The notes beneath the pieces were generated by a model. The model was not told the DNA's origin and ran no database searches. It saw only the letters and a list, made by a program, of their open reading frames with translations. From contig NC_066585.1 in assembly GCF_024323335.1 (NCBI RefSeq), positions 537,052,769 to 537,116,768 on the forward strand: a stretch of 64,000 nt of DNA, written 5' to 3'. This document shows positions 1 through 10,458 of the stretch, piece by piece. A program made the translations under genes and the position numbers. Source of the stretch: Lathyrus oleraceus. Taxonomy: Eukaryota; Streptophyta; Magnoliopsida; Fabales; Fabaceae. Position 1 is the stretch's first letter; every line of letters begins with the position of its first letter.

Positions 1-858
1 ACGGGAGAGAATCTTTTACTGTCTTGGGGAAACTAATGCAAGGAATGGCCTGAGAAACTGATGTGGCCAGCGGATGCATACATTTAGTTTTTAATTCTTT
101 CACTTGGCTTGACTGTAATGTAACTTAAGTCACAGGGTTGTTATGAACGGTCTTGTGGTATGGTTTTATTAATGTATTTGAAACAACTTTGTTTGTAAAT
201 TGAAACTTGTGGTTCAAAAATCATAAATCAAAGCTAATACCCTCACCAGATGACGTTATGCATGAAATCCTTAGACAAAGGCCTGTCTATTTCTTATAGT
301 CACACACTTAAACTCAGTCCAAATGAAACTTCTCCATTCACGACCCAAAAATGACGATCATAAATGGCAACCCATGACTTCATCTTAAGTCACTCACCAC
401 CTGCTTGTTGACCTTGAATTCATAAGGTGAAAAATATGTAAATTTAATGCAAGAATTATTCTACACAAGATGTAGTGCTATTATGGTCCATCTGATATAT
501 TAACGAGTCTAGCTTGTAACAAACCAAGTTTAAGGCTAAGCTTACGGATTCATCGACATGATGCTTACATGACAAGACTCACCCATGACCTTGATCCAAA
601 CTAGTATTCCAACTAAGATAGTATCCTTTCATTATGTCCTTTTCCTCATATTCGTGTAATAAACCATACTTTCGGACGAAATTGAAATCATGAAGTGCAT
701 GTTTCTAGGTAGTACAGAAATGATACAATAGTGATATGAAACTAAGGTGAGGTATTCTCGTGATGAAGTGTATGTCATGCTATGCATATGATGCAAAATA
801 AAAATGAAATCAATTGTATGAAAATTTAAATATGCCTGGACAAAATTAGGGTATGACA
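1..858. other. Intergenic, nothing recognised
   Basis: AT-rich sequence with many stops in all frames. I see no coding potential, RNA gene or repeat structure that I can name. A minus-strand open frame near its end (632-868) has no recognisable domain and is taken as chance. Confidence 0.5.
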
Positions 859-1045
859 AGTGTAACACTGTGATGGATTACCCTTTTGTTTTATGTTTAG
901 AAAGTTATTGATCTATTTCTTTTATGATTTGCAATGAAGTTGATTTCTATTTACGACACTATTAAAGTTGAGTTATTATTATTTATTTATGCTGCTATGA
1001 TATGATGATTGAGAAAGATATTTTGGTTGAGAAAATGTGGCACAT
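859..1045 (+). repeat. Dispersed repeat, copy A
   Basis: This stretch is clearly related to 31433-31610: both start with GTAACACTG, share ATTTCTTTTA and TATTAAAGTTGAGTT blocks, and end with GATATGAT-ATTGAGAAAGAT followed by GAAAATGTG. It is probably a piece of an LTR or leader from an old retrotransposon. Both copies are followed at once by a TGTxxCACCC LTR-like terminus. Family not identified. Confidence 0.6.
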
Positions 1046-1053
1046 TGTGTCAC

Positions 1054-2380
1054 ACCCCGATTTTGACCATGAATCACTTATTCAATACATTCATCATAGT
1101 CGTTGCATCTCTGCATAATATAACACACATTCCATACCGCATAATGCCAATAATATCAGTCGAAATAAATTTTTGGATCTACAGGAAAACCGGTTGAATC
1201 AATTTTCAAAAGTATGTCAAATCAGCGGGCGAAAAATTTCAAAATTAAGCTTGCAGACATCAGTTTTATTAATCTACGTTTCACGTAGTTTAATCGGGTG
1301 TGCTCGATTTATTTTTTGCTAATTTTTTGGTCACATTTTGATCCGTCTGAGCGTTTTTATCGGGAGTTTTCTATTTCAAAATTTGACAAAAACCTGTATG
1401 TTTCTGAGTCGTTTATTTCGTGCTGATTATTTTGATACATTCAGTTTTTTTCCTAGCATTTTTGCGTCCAACTTTTATAAATTTTGAGTTCGTTTATTTT
1501 TTGTTTATTTGTCAAAATGTTCGAAATAAGTAAATAGAATTTTCTATGTTTTTGTTTCGAGTTAATTTTGATTATTTAGTTTTATTTGATTTAATTTGTT
1601 TGTAACTATTTTTACACTATTTCCACTCATTAAGGGTATATTGGACATTTAATAAAAATAGAACACCCTAGTATATAAGTTAGTAAGTGTTGAAACAAGA
1701 GGATCTCCAATTTGCAATCTGCGGCATTTTTTTTTCTTCGGATCAAACAAAAATTGAAAAAAATAAAGGATTGGACCAATAACAACTACAATGCGTCGTT
1801 CACTTTCCAAGATCTCCATCTCATTTGACATACTATCACATACTTCATGTTTTCTCCTCCATATTTTTTCATTGAGAAAACTCATTTTCCTCTGAAAATC
1901 TCCAAAATTTATCCTCTGTAAAACTCTCTATGTCGACCTCCTTAGACAAAACCATATATCTCAGGAAAACTCCCTCATAGTTATAACAGACCACCACTAT
2001 CATACACGACATTAACTCAGAACAACAACATCATATACGAGTTGCATCGCCGCTACTTTATCCACTGGAAATCGAACGTGAAGGTATCACTCTAATCTCA
2101 TGATTTCTTTTTGAATCTTCCGTGTTTTGTTGTTTAGCACTATTTTCACATAAGAACTATGAATGATATTGTTGGTTTGAGTGAATGGGATGTGTTACTG
2201 TCGGATCTGCTTTGAAGTTAGTCTTGGTCATCCTGCTTTTGTGTTGTTAAGAAGATAGTGAACAATATTCAAACTAACTTTCTTTTATTTCCATTTTTTG
2301 CATTGTTTGCTATTGTGATACAGTTAGTTCCCATGTATATATCATCTATCGACATAAAACTTTACATATTATACTCATTT
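1054..2380 (+). mobile_element. Ogre-type LTR start and leader (fragment)
   Basis: It begins TGTCACACCCCGATTTTGACC, the kind of terminus seen on Fabeae Ogre-class LTRs, and is related over several hundred bases to 62841-63300 (shared blocks around ATCAGC-GG, TTTTATTAATCTAC and GTGTGCTCG). A TATA box lies at 1671-1679. Downstream is a C/T-rich leader and a plausible 5' splice donor (GAAG|GTATCAC near 2075). No PBS or gag follows, so this is an LTR fragment whose downstream part is lost or has drifted. The end coordinate is approximate. Confidence 0.5.
1671..1679 (+). promoter_or_regulatory. TATA box of LTR fragment
   Basis: GTATATAAG, about 615 bp into the LTR-like sequence and followed by a pyrimidine-rich leader, as expected for the U3/R boundary. 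Prediction only. Confidence 0.45.
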
Positions 2381-2439
2381 TGTTTTTAATTTTTTTTATG
2401 TATATATTTTTTCTTCAAGTTGAACTTTGTATATGTACC

Positions 2440-2627
<188 letters not shown>

Positions 2628-2736
2628 GATCTCTTAATTTAGTTTTATAATATATTTACTCAGTTGTTTCTTAGTTATATATATTCATCCATATTGACAT
2701 TTTGGGGCTTACGTATATAATATAGTGCTTGGAGTT

Positions 2737-3098
2737 TTTACAGCGCCATCAAACACCATGCTCCATCGGGAACCAGACTCTGGCCCTTCTTCGAGCGTAG
2801 GCTCATCGCAATCTTTCATTTTCAAATACAAAATCTCCTCATCTGGGAAGTCGTACTGAACTAACTGATAATCCTCAATTGGTTGATGTGCCAAGTGGTC
2901 AGCCAAGATACTACCTTTAATAGCTTTCTGAGCTCGATACTCAATATCATACTCAAACAACAACATCTGCCAATGGGCAATCCTCCCAGTTAAAGCAGGC
3001 TTCTCGAAGATATACTTGATTGGATCCATTTTGGATATCAACCAAGTCGTATAATTTAACATATACTGGCGTAAGCGCTTAGCAGCCCAAGCCAAAAC
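2737..3098 (-). pseudogene. Ogre 1 RNase H stub
   Basis: Continuation of the RT polyprotein after one TGA codon at 3102-3104. The translated part shows the RT connection region and the first RNase H strand: the LAWAAKRLRQYM block, KMDPIKYIFEKP, a HWQMLLFEYDIEY block, then MVFDGAV, which carries the first catalytic Asp of RNase H. It then runs into unrelated AT-rich sequence (TPSTILYT), so the rest of RNase H and all of integrase are missing. The homologous region of Ogre 2 (47210-47672) continues further and confirms where the truncation lies. Confidence 0.8.
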
Positions 3099-3101
3099 AC
3101 A

Positions 3102-4193
3102 TCATATTTTCTCAAGCATTGAGTATCGAGACTCACAATCAGTGAACTTCTTACTCAGATAGTAGATAACATACTCTTTCTTCCCTGGTTCATCTTGCTG
3201 ACCCAGTACACAACCCATAGAGTCTTCAAGAACTGTCAAATACATAATTAAGGGTCTCCCTTCCACAGGCGGAGACAGAATCGGTGGCTCAGACAGATAC
3301 TCTTTGATACTATCAAAGGCCTTCTGGAAATCCTCGATCCAATCATGACGCTGATCTTTCCGGAGGAGCTTGAATATTGGCGCACATGTGGCAGTCATGT
3401 GGGATATAAATCGGGAGATATAATTCAAGCGGCCAAGAAAACCTCGGACTTGCTTCTCAGTTTTGGGCGCAGGCATCTCTTGTATTGCTTTGACCTTGGC
3501 AGGATCAACCTCAATACCTCTTTCACTGACAATAAAGCCCAATAACTTGCCGGAACGGACTCCAAATGTACACTTGTTCGGACTCAGACGGAGTTTGTAC
3601 TTCCTCAGACGCTGAAAAAGCTTCAACAAGTGCTCTACATGTTCAACTTCCGTTCTCGACTTTGCAATCATATCATCAATATATACATCGATCTCCTTGT
3701 GCATCATATCATGAAACAAGGTAGTCATAGATCGTTGATACGTGACTCCGGCGTTCTTCAAACCGAAGGGCATCACTCGATAACAGAATGTTCCCCAAGG
3801 TGTGATGAATGTTGTTCTTCTGAGCTTCTGATTTACAAGCACACACTCAGGCTTCAAAGGCAGGAAATGTTGCACGATATCAGTATCCAGACCGGGCATG
3901 TCTTCATATGACCAGGCAAAGACGTCGACATATTCTCGTAGCAACTCAATCAACCCCTTCTTTACAGACTCTTCCAGGAGTGCCCCAATCTTCACCTCAC
4001 GAACGCAATCCTCAAACCCCAAGTTGACTATTTCCAGATTCTCGAGATGTGGCTGAATGATCTTCTCTTCGTGCTCAAGCAGACGGGTAATCTCATCAGG
4101 AATCTCTTCAACATCATCTTTTTCGGCCTCAAATACAGGGAACTCAAAGTTGGGAGATGGTGTTGGATCATTATGTTCAATGGGTTTGATCAA
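3102..4193 (-). pseudogene. Ogre 1 reverse transcriptase, internally deleted
   Basis: 363-codon frame. Residues 1-60 are the acidic linker after the intron; residues 60-110 are the pre-RT segment (EYVDVFAWSYEDMPGLD). RT then jumps from KLRRT (about residue 127) straight to TFITPWGTF, losing the fingers/palm part that normally holds the LVxKKDGxxRMCVDYR block and the first catalytic Asp; the loss is about 80-90 residues judged from family layout. The remaining palm is present: MPFGLKNAG and the YIDD box (residues 171-174). The thumb and RNase H connection follow (LLGFIVSERGIEVDP, RGFLGRLNYISRFI). A TGA follows at 3102. The enzyme cannot be active. The start is set by a likely splice acceptor just upstream (ATTATGCAG|G). 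Confidence 0.85.
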
Positions 4194-4499
4194 CCTGCAT
4201 AATGAGTTTGGATATAAAAGAGATTCTAGAATTCAAGCAAAGCAAATCATTATGCAGATGAAAAGATTGATTTTATTCTATTTTTAGGGTTTTATGTGAT
4301 CACCAATTTCATGCAAAAAGAAAAAAGTGAAAAATAATTTGGAAAAACAAACATTTAACATGTAATTATTGAATGAATATCATTGTATTTATGTGCCAAC
4401 AATGTCATCACTTCTCCTTTTGGCATGGGAGAAGGGTTTTTTGAACAAAAATGAACATTACGTGGACTTATGGACAACTGTTGGAACATCAACAACGAC
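4194..4499 (-). other. Candidate Ogre intron between protease and RT
   Basis: A non-coding gap with stops in all frames on the minus strand separates the protease frame from RT. It is T-rich before RT and ends ATTATGCAG|GTTGATC, a good plant 3' splice site. Ogre elements are known to splice an intron at this position to join gag-pro to RT-RH-INT. The donor is not obvious by eye; it should lie near 4500. Confidence 0.55.
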
Positions 4500-5534
4500 T
4501 CAATTATTGTAGACTCCTCCAGGGATGACAAAGTTGCCAGAATCTTCCTCTGCATCATCTTCCACAATAGCAGCTGTCTCTTGGTCTTTGATCGTGTGGA
4601 TGAAACCACCACTCTGAAACAGCCCATGCTTGTTGAAAGTGCCTGAAGAGTACCCTATGCCAGCCCGGGATTTATTGTCTTCCAGCTTGATCATTTGTTC
4701 TAAACCAATAGTTGCGCCATACTCAATGGCCAACTTCGCATCATTGTAGGACGCAAATGAAGAAGTTCCTTTATTAGAAGGCTCAGCAATAGACAAGGCT
4801 TGGAACGGCGTCCCAACCTCATCCTTAGCATCAATATAAGAAAAGGAAGACATATGACTTACCAAGAGAGCCTTCTCTCCCCCTACCACCACCAACTTCT
4901 TGTTCTTCACGAACTTCAACTTTTGGTGTAGGGTGGATGTCACGGCGCCTGCCTCGTGAATCCATGGTCTGCCTAACAAACAGCTATATGATGGATGGAT
5001 ATCCATGACCTGAAAAGTGATCTGGAAATCACTAGATCCTATCTTGATTGGGAGCTCAACCTCGCCAATCACTGTCTTTTGGGATCCATCAAAAGCTTTC
5101 ATGACCACTCCACTCTGCCTCATGGGAGGCCCCTGGTAAGAAAGTTTCGCCATAGTGGATTTTGGCAACACATTCAGCGATGATCCTGTGTCTACCAGCA
5201 CATTAGACAAGGCATCATCCTTGCAATTCATAGAGATGTGAAGTGCCAAATTGTGGTTTTTTCCCTCCTCGGGAAGATCAACATCGCAGAAGCTCAGGTT
5301 GTTACAAGTAGTAATGTTTGCAACAATGTTATCAAACTGTTCTATGGTGACATCGTGATCCACATACGCCACATCCAACACCTTCTGCAAAGCTTCACGG
5401 TGTGGCTCAGAGTTCATCAACAAAGACAACACTGATATCTTTGAAGGTGTTTGTAGCAGCTGATCTACAACATTATACTCGCTCCTTTTGATGAGCCTCA
5501 TCATCTCATCACAGTCATCTCTTAACATGCCATT
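4500..5534 (-). pseudogene. Ogre 1 aspartic protease region
   Basis: 342-codon frame opened after a TAG at the join with the upstream gag tail. The N-terminal part (DDCDEMMRLIKRSEYNVVDQLLQTPSKISVLSLL, broken here by residue limits into the KRSEYNVVDQLLQTPSKI core) is typical of Ogre/Tat gag-pro. The active site LVDTGSSLNVLP (about residues 111-122) is intact, and the C-terminal flap motif (SCLLGRPWIHEAGAVTSTLHQ) is present about 80 residues later. A glycine-rich tail ends at FVIPGGVYNN, just before the putative intron. The protease core itself looks undamaged; the lesion is the upstream TAG, consistent with a single C-to-T change in a CAG codon. Confidence 0.82.
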
Positions 5535-6548
5535 CTAGCCAGCAGGGACAAAAGCTCTAACAACAGCGGCAGGTCTGTCAACAGCAAGTTCCGGATTCAA
5601 AGGACGGGCAGCACTATCAACAGCAGCATCAACTCTTCTGGTGTCAGCCTGGGGTTTCGGCGGTGCCGAAAAAACATGACCACTACAAGTCAAACCACTG
5701 ACATCAGCAATATTGGTCACAAAAGTGGAGGGTAAGGGCACCTCCTTCCCATCTTCTAATGCAACTGTATTATATCGATAAGGAACAACCTTGTCGAAAG
5801 AATATGGAACAGGGCCAGCTGGCTTGATAATGAGAGTAGGAGAAGCCTTTTGCTTGCTGCCATCGTATCTAACAACAACAGGCTCATGTATCCTGAAGAC
5901 AAGGGATATCACATTAACTTCGTCCTCATCACGATTCTGAAGTATCTCGATCACACCCTGATCCAGCATTTCTTGGATGTCTTTCCTGACTTGACGACAT
6001 CCTCTCTCATTGACAGGGCATACACGACAACTATCATGGTCATGCTCATAGTGACTGTATCCACATAACAATCTATGCATCTCGACCAGTGATTGTCTGA
6101 TATGGCTGACATATCTGACCTTGTACTTGCCAAGGCAACCCTGAACCATATTAATAGCAGATTTCCCATGCTCGGGCAATGGGTTCTTCTTGACATTAGG
6201 ACCTACGTCCTCGAAAAACAAAATACCGCTTCTAACAAGGTCTTGAACCTTGGTCTTGAGAGGGTAACAGTTCTCCACATCATGTCTGGGAGCATCGGAA
6301 GGATAAACACAGTGAAGCTCGGGCTTATACCACCACTGAGGGTTGGTTGGTATAGCAGGTGGGTCACGTGGAGTAATCAACTTCCTTTCAATCAGTGAAG
6401 GATATAGCTCGGCATAAGTCATTAGAATAGGATCAAAACTGACCCTCTTCCTATCATAGCTAGTGTTGGTTTGATTGTTGTTTCGAGGTTGGTAGGCCTG
6501 CTGTTGATGACGGTGTTGTTGTTGCTAATACTATTGATGTTGCTATTG
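5535..6548 (-). pseudogene. Ogre 1 gag C-terminal / nucleocapsid-like linker
   Basis: Same frame as gag and protease. It begins with a glutamine-rich tract containing four in-frame TAG codons within 30 bases, then MTYAELYPSLIERKLI and a C-H-C cluster (HCVYPSDAPRHDVENCYPLK) that is conserved in Ogre 2 (44470-44535) and replaces the usual CCHC knuckle. A second Cys cluster (CRVCPVNERGCRQV) precedes the protease. Ends at a TAG before the protease frame. Normally part of one gag-pro polyprotein. Confidence 0.75.
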
Positions 6549-7751
6549 CTAGTTCTGATGTTGATAATGCTGATTCTCTCTGAAAGAAGGTGCTATATGA
6601 GCCACCTGGTGCTGGTTACTGGCGGGACGCACAGTCTTCCTCTTCACAAAGGGTCTTCGTTGTTTAACATGGGAGGACACAGCATGTGCCTCTCCATCTT
6701 TCTTCTTGGCAAACGCCCCATAACGTTTGGCAGAAGAGTCTTCTTCTCTGGTCAGGCGCCCTTCCCTGACTCCCTCTTCTAAACACATCCCCATGTTCAC
6801 CATCTCGGTGAAATCAGAATGAGCGCTAGCAATCATCCGCTCGTAGTAGAAAGAGCTTAAAGTCTTGAGAAAGATCTTTGTCATTTCTTTCTCTTCGAGC
6901 GGGGGCACAATTTGTGCAGCCAATTCAAGCCACCTCTGGGCGTACTCCTTGAATGTTTCTTTCTCCTTCTGGGACATAGCCCTCAGTTGGTCCCTATCGG
7001 GAGCCATATCAACGTTGTACTTGTACTGTTTAACGAAGGCTTCGCCAAGGTCGTTGAAGGAGCGGATGTTCACACTATCCAGACCCATGTACAATCTCAA
7101 AGCGGCACTGGACATGCTGTCCTGGAAGTAGTGGATCAGGAGTTGATCATTGTCGGTCTGGGTCGATATCTTGCGTGCATACATCACAAGATGGCTGAGC
7201 GGGCAAGTGTTTCCCTTGTACTTTTCAAAGTCAGGAACTTTGAATTTGACTGGAATCTTGACATTAGGCACAAGGCATAGCTCAGCAGCAGATTTGCCAA
7301 AGAGGTCCTTCCCTCTGAGAGTTTTAAGTTCCTTGCGTATCTCAAGGAATTGATCATTCATAGCGTCCATTTTCTCGTACACATCTGGGCCCTCAGATAG
7401 CTCAGAGTGATAAATGATGTCATCAACTTTCGACAAAGTATCCACGACTGGAGGTGGCACAACAAGGACTGGGATAGATTCCGACAGAGAAGCAAATGTA
7501 GGGGCGGGACCCTCTGGAACAAAGTTAGCGGGCATCCCCCAGGGAAACCCGGCTGGCATAGCTGATGGAGCGAAGTGAGCACTGGCAGCAGGCACGGTAG
7601 AGGAAGCAACCTCTGAAATGACCGTCCTCTGGGGAGGAGTTGAAGGCGTTGGAGAAGACTGGCTTTGGGCGGCCAAGAATGACTCCATCAGGGCAGTCAA
7701 TCTTGCCACTTCCTCCTTGAGTTCCCTGTTCTCTTGCTCGAGGTGATCCAT
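6549..7751 (-). pseudogene. Ogre 1 gag
   Basis: Retrotransposon gag. I place the start at the Met at 7751 (MDHLEQENRELKEEV), which opens a short coiled coil with Leu/Glu heptads; the frame is open upstream to 7871 but includes a likely splice acceptor (TTATTTTGAAG, near 7800). A Pro/Ser-rich linker follows, then the Retrotrans_gag fold: FKVPDFEKYKG, LIHYFQDSMSSAALRLYMGL, FVKQYKYNVDMAPDRDQL, FKEYAQRWLELAAQIVPPL. Ogre 2 gag (43074-44129) aligns through all these blocks. The frame is intact until the TAG cluster at 6520-6549. Confidence 0.88.
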
Positions 7752-8080
7752 TAGCTTTGATGAGTTGGCTCTGGTATAGTACCGGTGCGTCAGCTTGTCT
7801 TCAAAATAAATGAAGAACACAGAGTTAGACCACTGAACAAGAAGCCCTGAAAAAAACCTGCTTATGCACATGATGCATGCAATGCTTGTGCATATGCTTT
7901 TATTTTTATCAGAGGAACTTTTAGAGATCTATTTGCAAACATTTGGAAATATTAATCATTTAGACATATAATGGAATAATCATATCAATAATATCTGGAA
8001 AAAAATTTACACCAAAGAAGTACAGTCTTGGTAACCAAATATAATACAAGAGATAAGGAAAATGAACATCCTATGGAGCC
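7752..8080 (-). other. Ogre 1 spacer between ORF1 and gag
   Basis: Non-coding gap on the minus strand. It ends in a T-rich stretch and the candidate acceptor TTATTTTGAAG|ACAAG before gag, so gag may be expressed from a spliced or re-initiated transcript. No other feature seen. Confidence 0.4.
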
Positions 8081-9532
8081 CTAGAAACAATCATCCAAAG
8101 CTCTTGAGACCGGAAGATAAGTTGCACGAAGCCTTTTCACCTCTCTCTCATAGGCTGCCTCCATATCTGCCTTCTCCTTGGCGAGTCGATCGTACTTCCT
8201 CTTCCAAAACCTGGAAGACTGAGGAAGAAGAGAAGTAACCACATCATCAGGCTCGTTGATAACCTGATGCTCCAGAAACTCTATCAACGCATCCTTATCT
8301 CTAAGCTGCTGAAGTAGCTCCTCTCGCTCACAGACCCAAGCACGCGAACGATCTTCATCTCTCAACTCCTCTACTCCTTGGTTAGGGAGGGTTGAAGGCC
8401 CAACCATAACCATAGGTGTAGGTCTCGGGTAATCATAGGGCATGCGGTACTCATAAGCTCTCCTCCTCACCCACGAGATATAGGGTTCCAAAGCAATACA
8501 ATTCTTCAGACCAAGCTCTTTCCTTCCCTTCCTATGAATCTTGCGCCAAGCGTGGACCATCCTGCCCTTCAAGTTTTGGGGGTCTTTACCCTCTTGAAAG
8601 AACACACCTTCTAACAAAATGTTATTAGGTTTATCCTTTAAGGGGAACCCAAGCTGACGACGTGCCAAAATAGGGTTGTAGTTAATCCCACCACATGTAC
8701 CAAGAAGAGGCACATTGGAGAATTCACCACAAAAGTCAATAATCTGCACACCATCATATACACGGTTATACCAAAAGATATCATCATTAGTGAGAGACAT
8801 AAGTCTCGTGGACCACCGTAGACATCCTTTGTTCTCCTTGAAGGTGAGCGTCTGTGGCAAGTGCGAAATAAACCACTTGTACAATAGAGGCAAACATCAC
8901 ACAATGGTACCACCACCCTTTGCATTCCTCATATGCAAAGAGAAATAAGTGTCACCCAACATAGTAGGAACGAGATTAAGAGTAGAGAAAATCCTAATAG
9001 CATTCACATCCACAAAGTTGTCGATGTTGGGGAATAACACTAGCCCATAGATGAGAAGTACAAATATGGCCTCAAAGGCGTCCTCACTCATGGCCTTCCC
9101 ATACATAGTAGCTTGAGCAATGAGGAACTCAGATGGGAGACCTCGAATTCCACCTTTGGTAGTCATATGAGCACCAACAATAGATTCATCTATATGCAAC
9201 AAATCAACAATCTCTTGGGAAGAAGGAACCCTCTCCAAGCCACTGAACGACAACTGATCTAGGATAGGTATACCCACAAGATAGGCATACTCCTCAAGCG
9301 TAGGCAACAGCTGGAAATCAAGAAATGTGAAGCAACGGTACAGAGGATCATAGAACTGCACCAACACACTCATCAGACCTTCATCCACCTGAGTAGCAAG
9401 AATAGACAGAAGCTTCCCATGACGAGCCTTGAACTCCAAGGGATCTAATACATAGGATGTCAAACTCCTTAACTCTTTCAAGTCGGGTTGTCTGAAACTG
9501 TACTTCTTCGTATTCCTTCTTTGCTTATCCAT
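8081..9532 (-). pseudogene. Ogre ORF1 (extra ORF upstream of gag)
   Basis: About 483 codons from MDKQRRNTKKYSF at 9532 to RALDDCF at 8081, broken by a single TGA at 8894-8896 that separates two otherwise continuous open frames. The upstream frame extends past this Met, but the extension (MLHPCIHAFIHIHII) looks like leader. The first half (SLTSYVLDPLEFKARHGKLL, FDFQ-type LPTLEEYAYLVGI, FEAIFVLLIYGLVLFPN) resembles the legume family of Ogre ORF1 proteins annotated as DUF7745. The C-terminal third is charged and coiled-coil-like (LLQQLRDKDALIEFLEHQ, KRKYDRLAKEKADMEAAYEREVKRL). The biochemical role of ORF1 is not known to me. Ogre 2 has no equivalent, so ORF1 is either lost there or absent from that lineage. 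Confidence 0.8.
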
Positions 9533-10434
9533 GTCTGAAAATTTGCAAATAGACCTCTTAAGTTCCTTGAAAATTTTCTCATTGTTGATGATATGGATGT
9601 GTATGAATGCATGAATGCATGGATGCAACAATCACACTCAAGGATTAAGCAAACCACACCACACAAAGGTCACGGGATGGATCAAGTCATCCTTAATATC
9701 AATCATCCATTTTGGTGGATTATGGTTTACACCTTATCAACACCCAAGTTCCATTGATATTAAGGATATACAAGAACAGATCAACCATGAATCAAGGGTT
9801 TGTTGCAAGTCACGAGCATGGAGTCTCGGTTAAGAACCACCCAAAGGGAGTGTACTATGGTTAAACCTGACGATCATGTTCTACAAGAGGTTCCCATAGT
9901 CATCATCCCATCTTTCGGATATTATCGGATAAACGACTACTCGTATTCCAAAAATATTCTCAAGAGAGACTCTTATGAGTGTAGTATCGCGTAACAGTCG
10001 TATCAAATCTTACACTTGAACGACCTTCGGACTACGTCATAAAATAGGCCAAGATGGGCTAGGTAATCTAAAGTCCTTGGTTTCTAAGGTTTATATTGGA
10101 AAGAGTAATGCCTAACCACGACTACTCGTGTGACATTATTGATCCCAACATAACCTCCACCAAGTGAATGGGCTTGTAAGTCAACTTGCTAAGGAATAAC
10201 TCCACACAAGTCAACAAGACTATGCCATTCTCCTATCATAAGTGCACTCGAGTTCGGGTATAAAACTCATCTCACAAGAGACCACCAACCACACAAGCAA
10301 TTGATATATCAAGCAATTCATACATTACAAACAATACAGTCATCCCAAATTTGCATAAAAATATGTCACAAGATAAATATAAACATACAATACAACAAAG
10401 GTAAAAAGTAGGCAAAACCCACTAGGCAAATGGG
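9533..10434 (-). other. Ogre 1 5' leader, conserved with Ogre 2
   Basis: Non-coding leader between primer site and ORF1. The part at about 9640-10260 (minus) matches Ogre 2 at 42125-42740 (plus) at nearly 90% by eye, including long identical runs around ACTCGAGTGCACTTA, GTTATTCCTTAGCAAGTTG and AATACGAGTAGTCGTT. It contains the 15-bp stem-loop annotated separately. Candidate packaging, dimerisation or translation-control region; function inferred only from conservation. Confidence 0.75.
9689..9767 (-). other. Conserved 15-bp stem-loop in Ogre 1 leader
   Basis: Perfect arms at 9689-9703 (ATCCTTAATATCAAT) and 9753-9767 (ATTGATATTAAGGAT), with a 49-nt loop containing a smaller ATCCA/TGGAT pairing. 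The same stem occurs in Ogre 2 at 42627-42641 and 42694-42708. Confidence 0.8.
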
Positions 10435-10452
10435 TCCCCGGCAGAGTCGCCA
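10435..10452 (-). other. Primer binding site (tRNA-Arg type)
   Basis: Minus strand reads TGGCGACTCTGCCGGGGA, six bases inside the LTR end (CTACA|GAAAAG). Same class as the Ogre 2 site at 41953-41970. Published Ogre elements use a tRNA-Arg primer. Confidence 0.85.
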
Positions 10453-10458
10453 CTTTTC

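Noticed and set aside
8638..8925. Frame overlapping Ogre ORF1
   Set aside because: Shadow of ORF1 in another frame.
10435..10452. tRNA gene fragment
   Set aside because: Only the 18-nt complement of a tRNA 3' end; it is a primer binding site.
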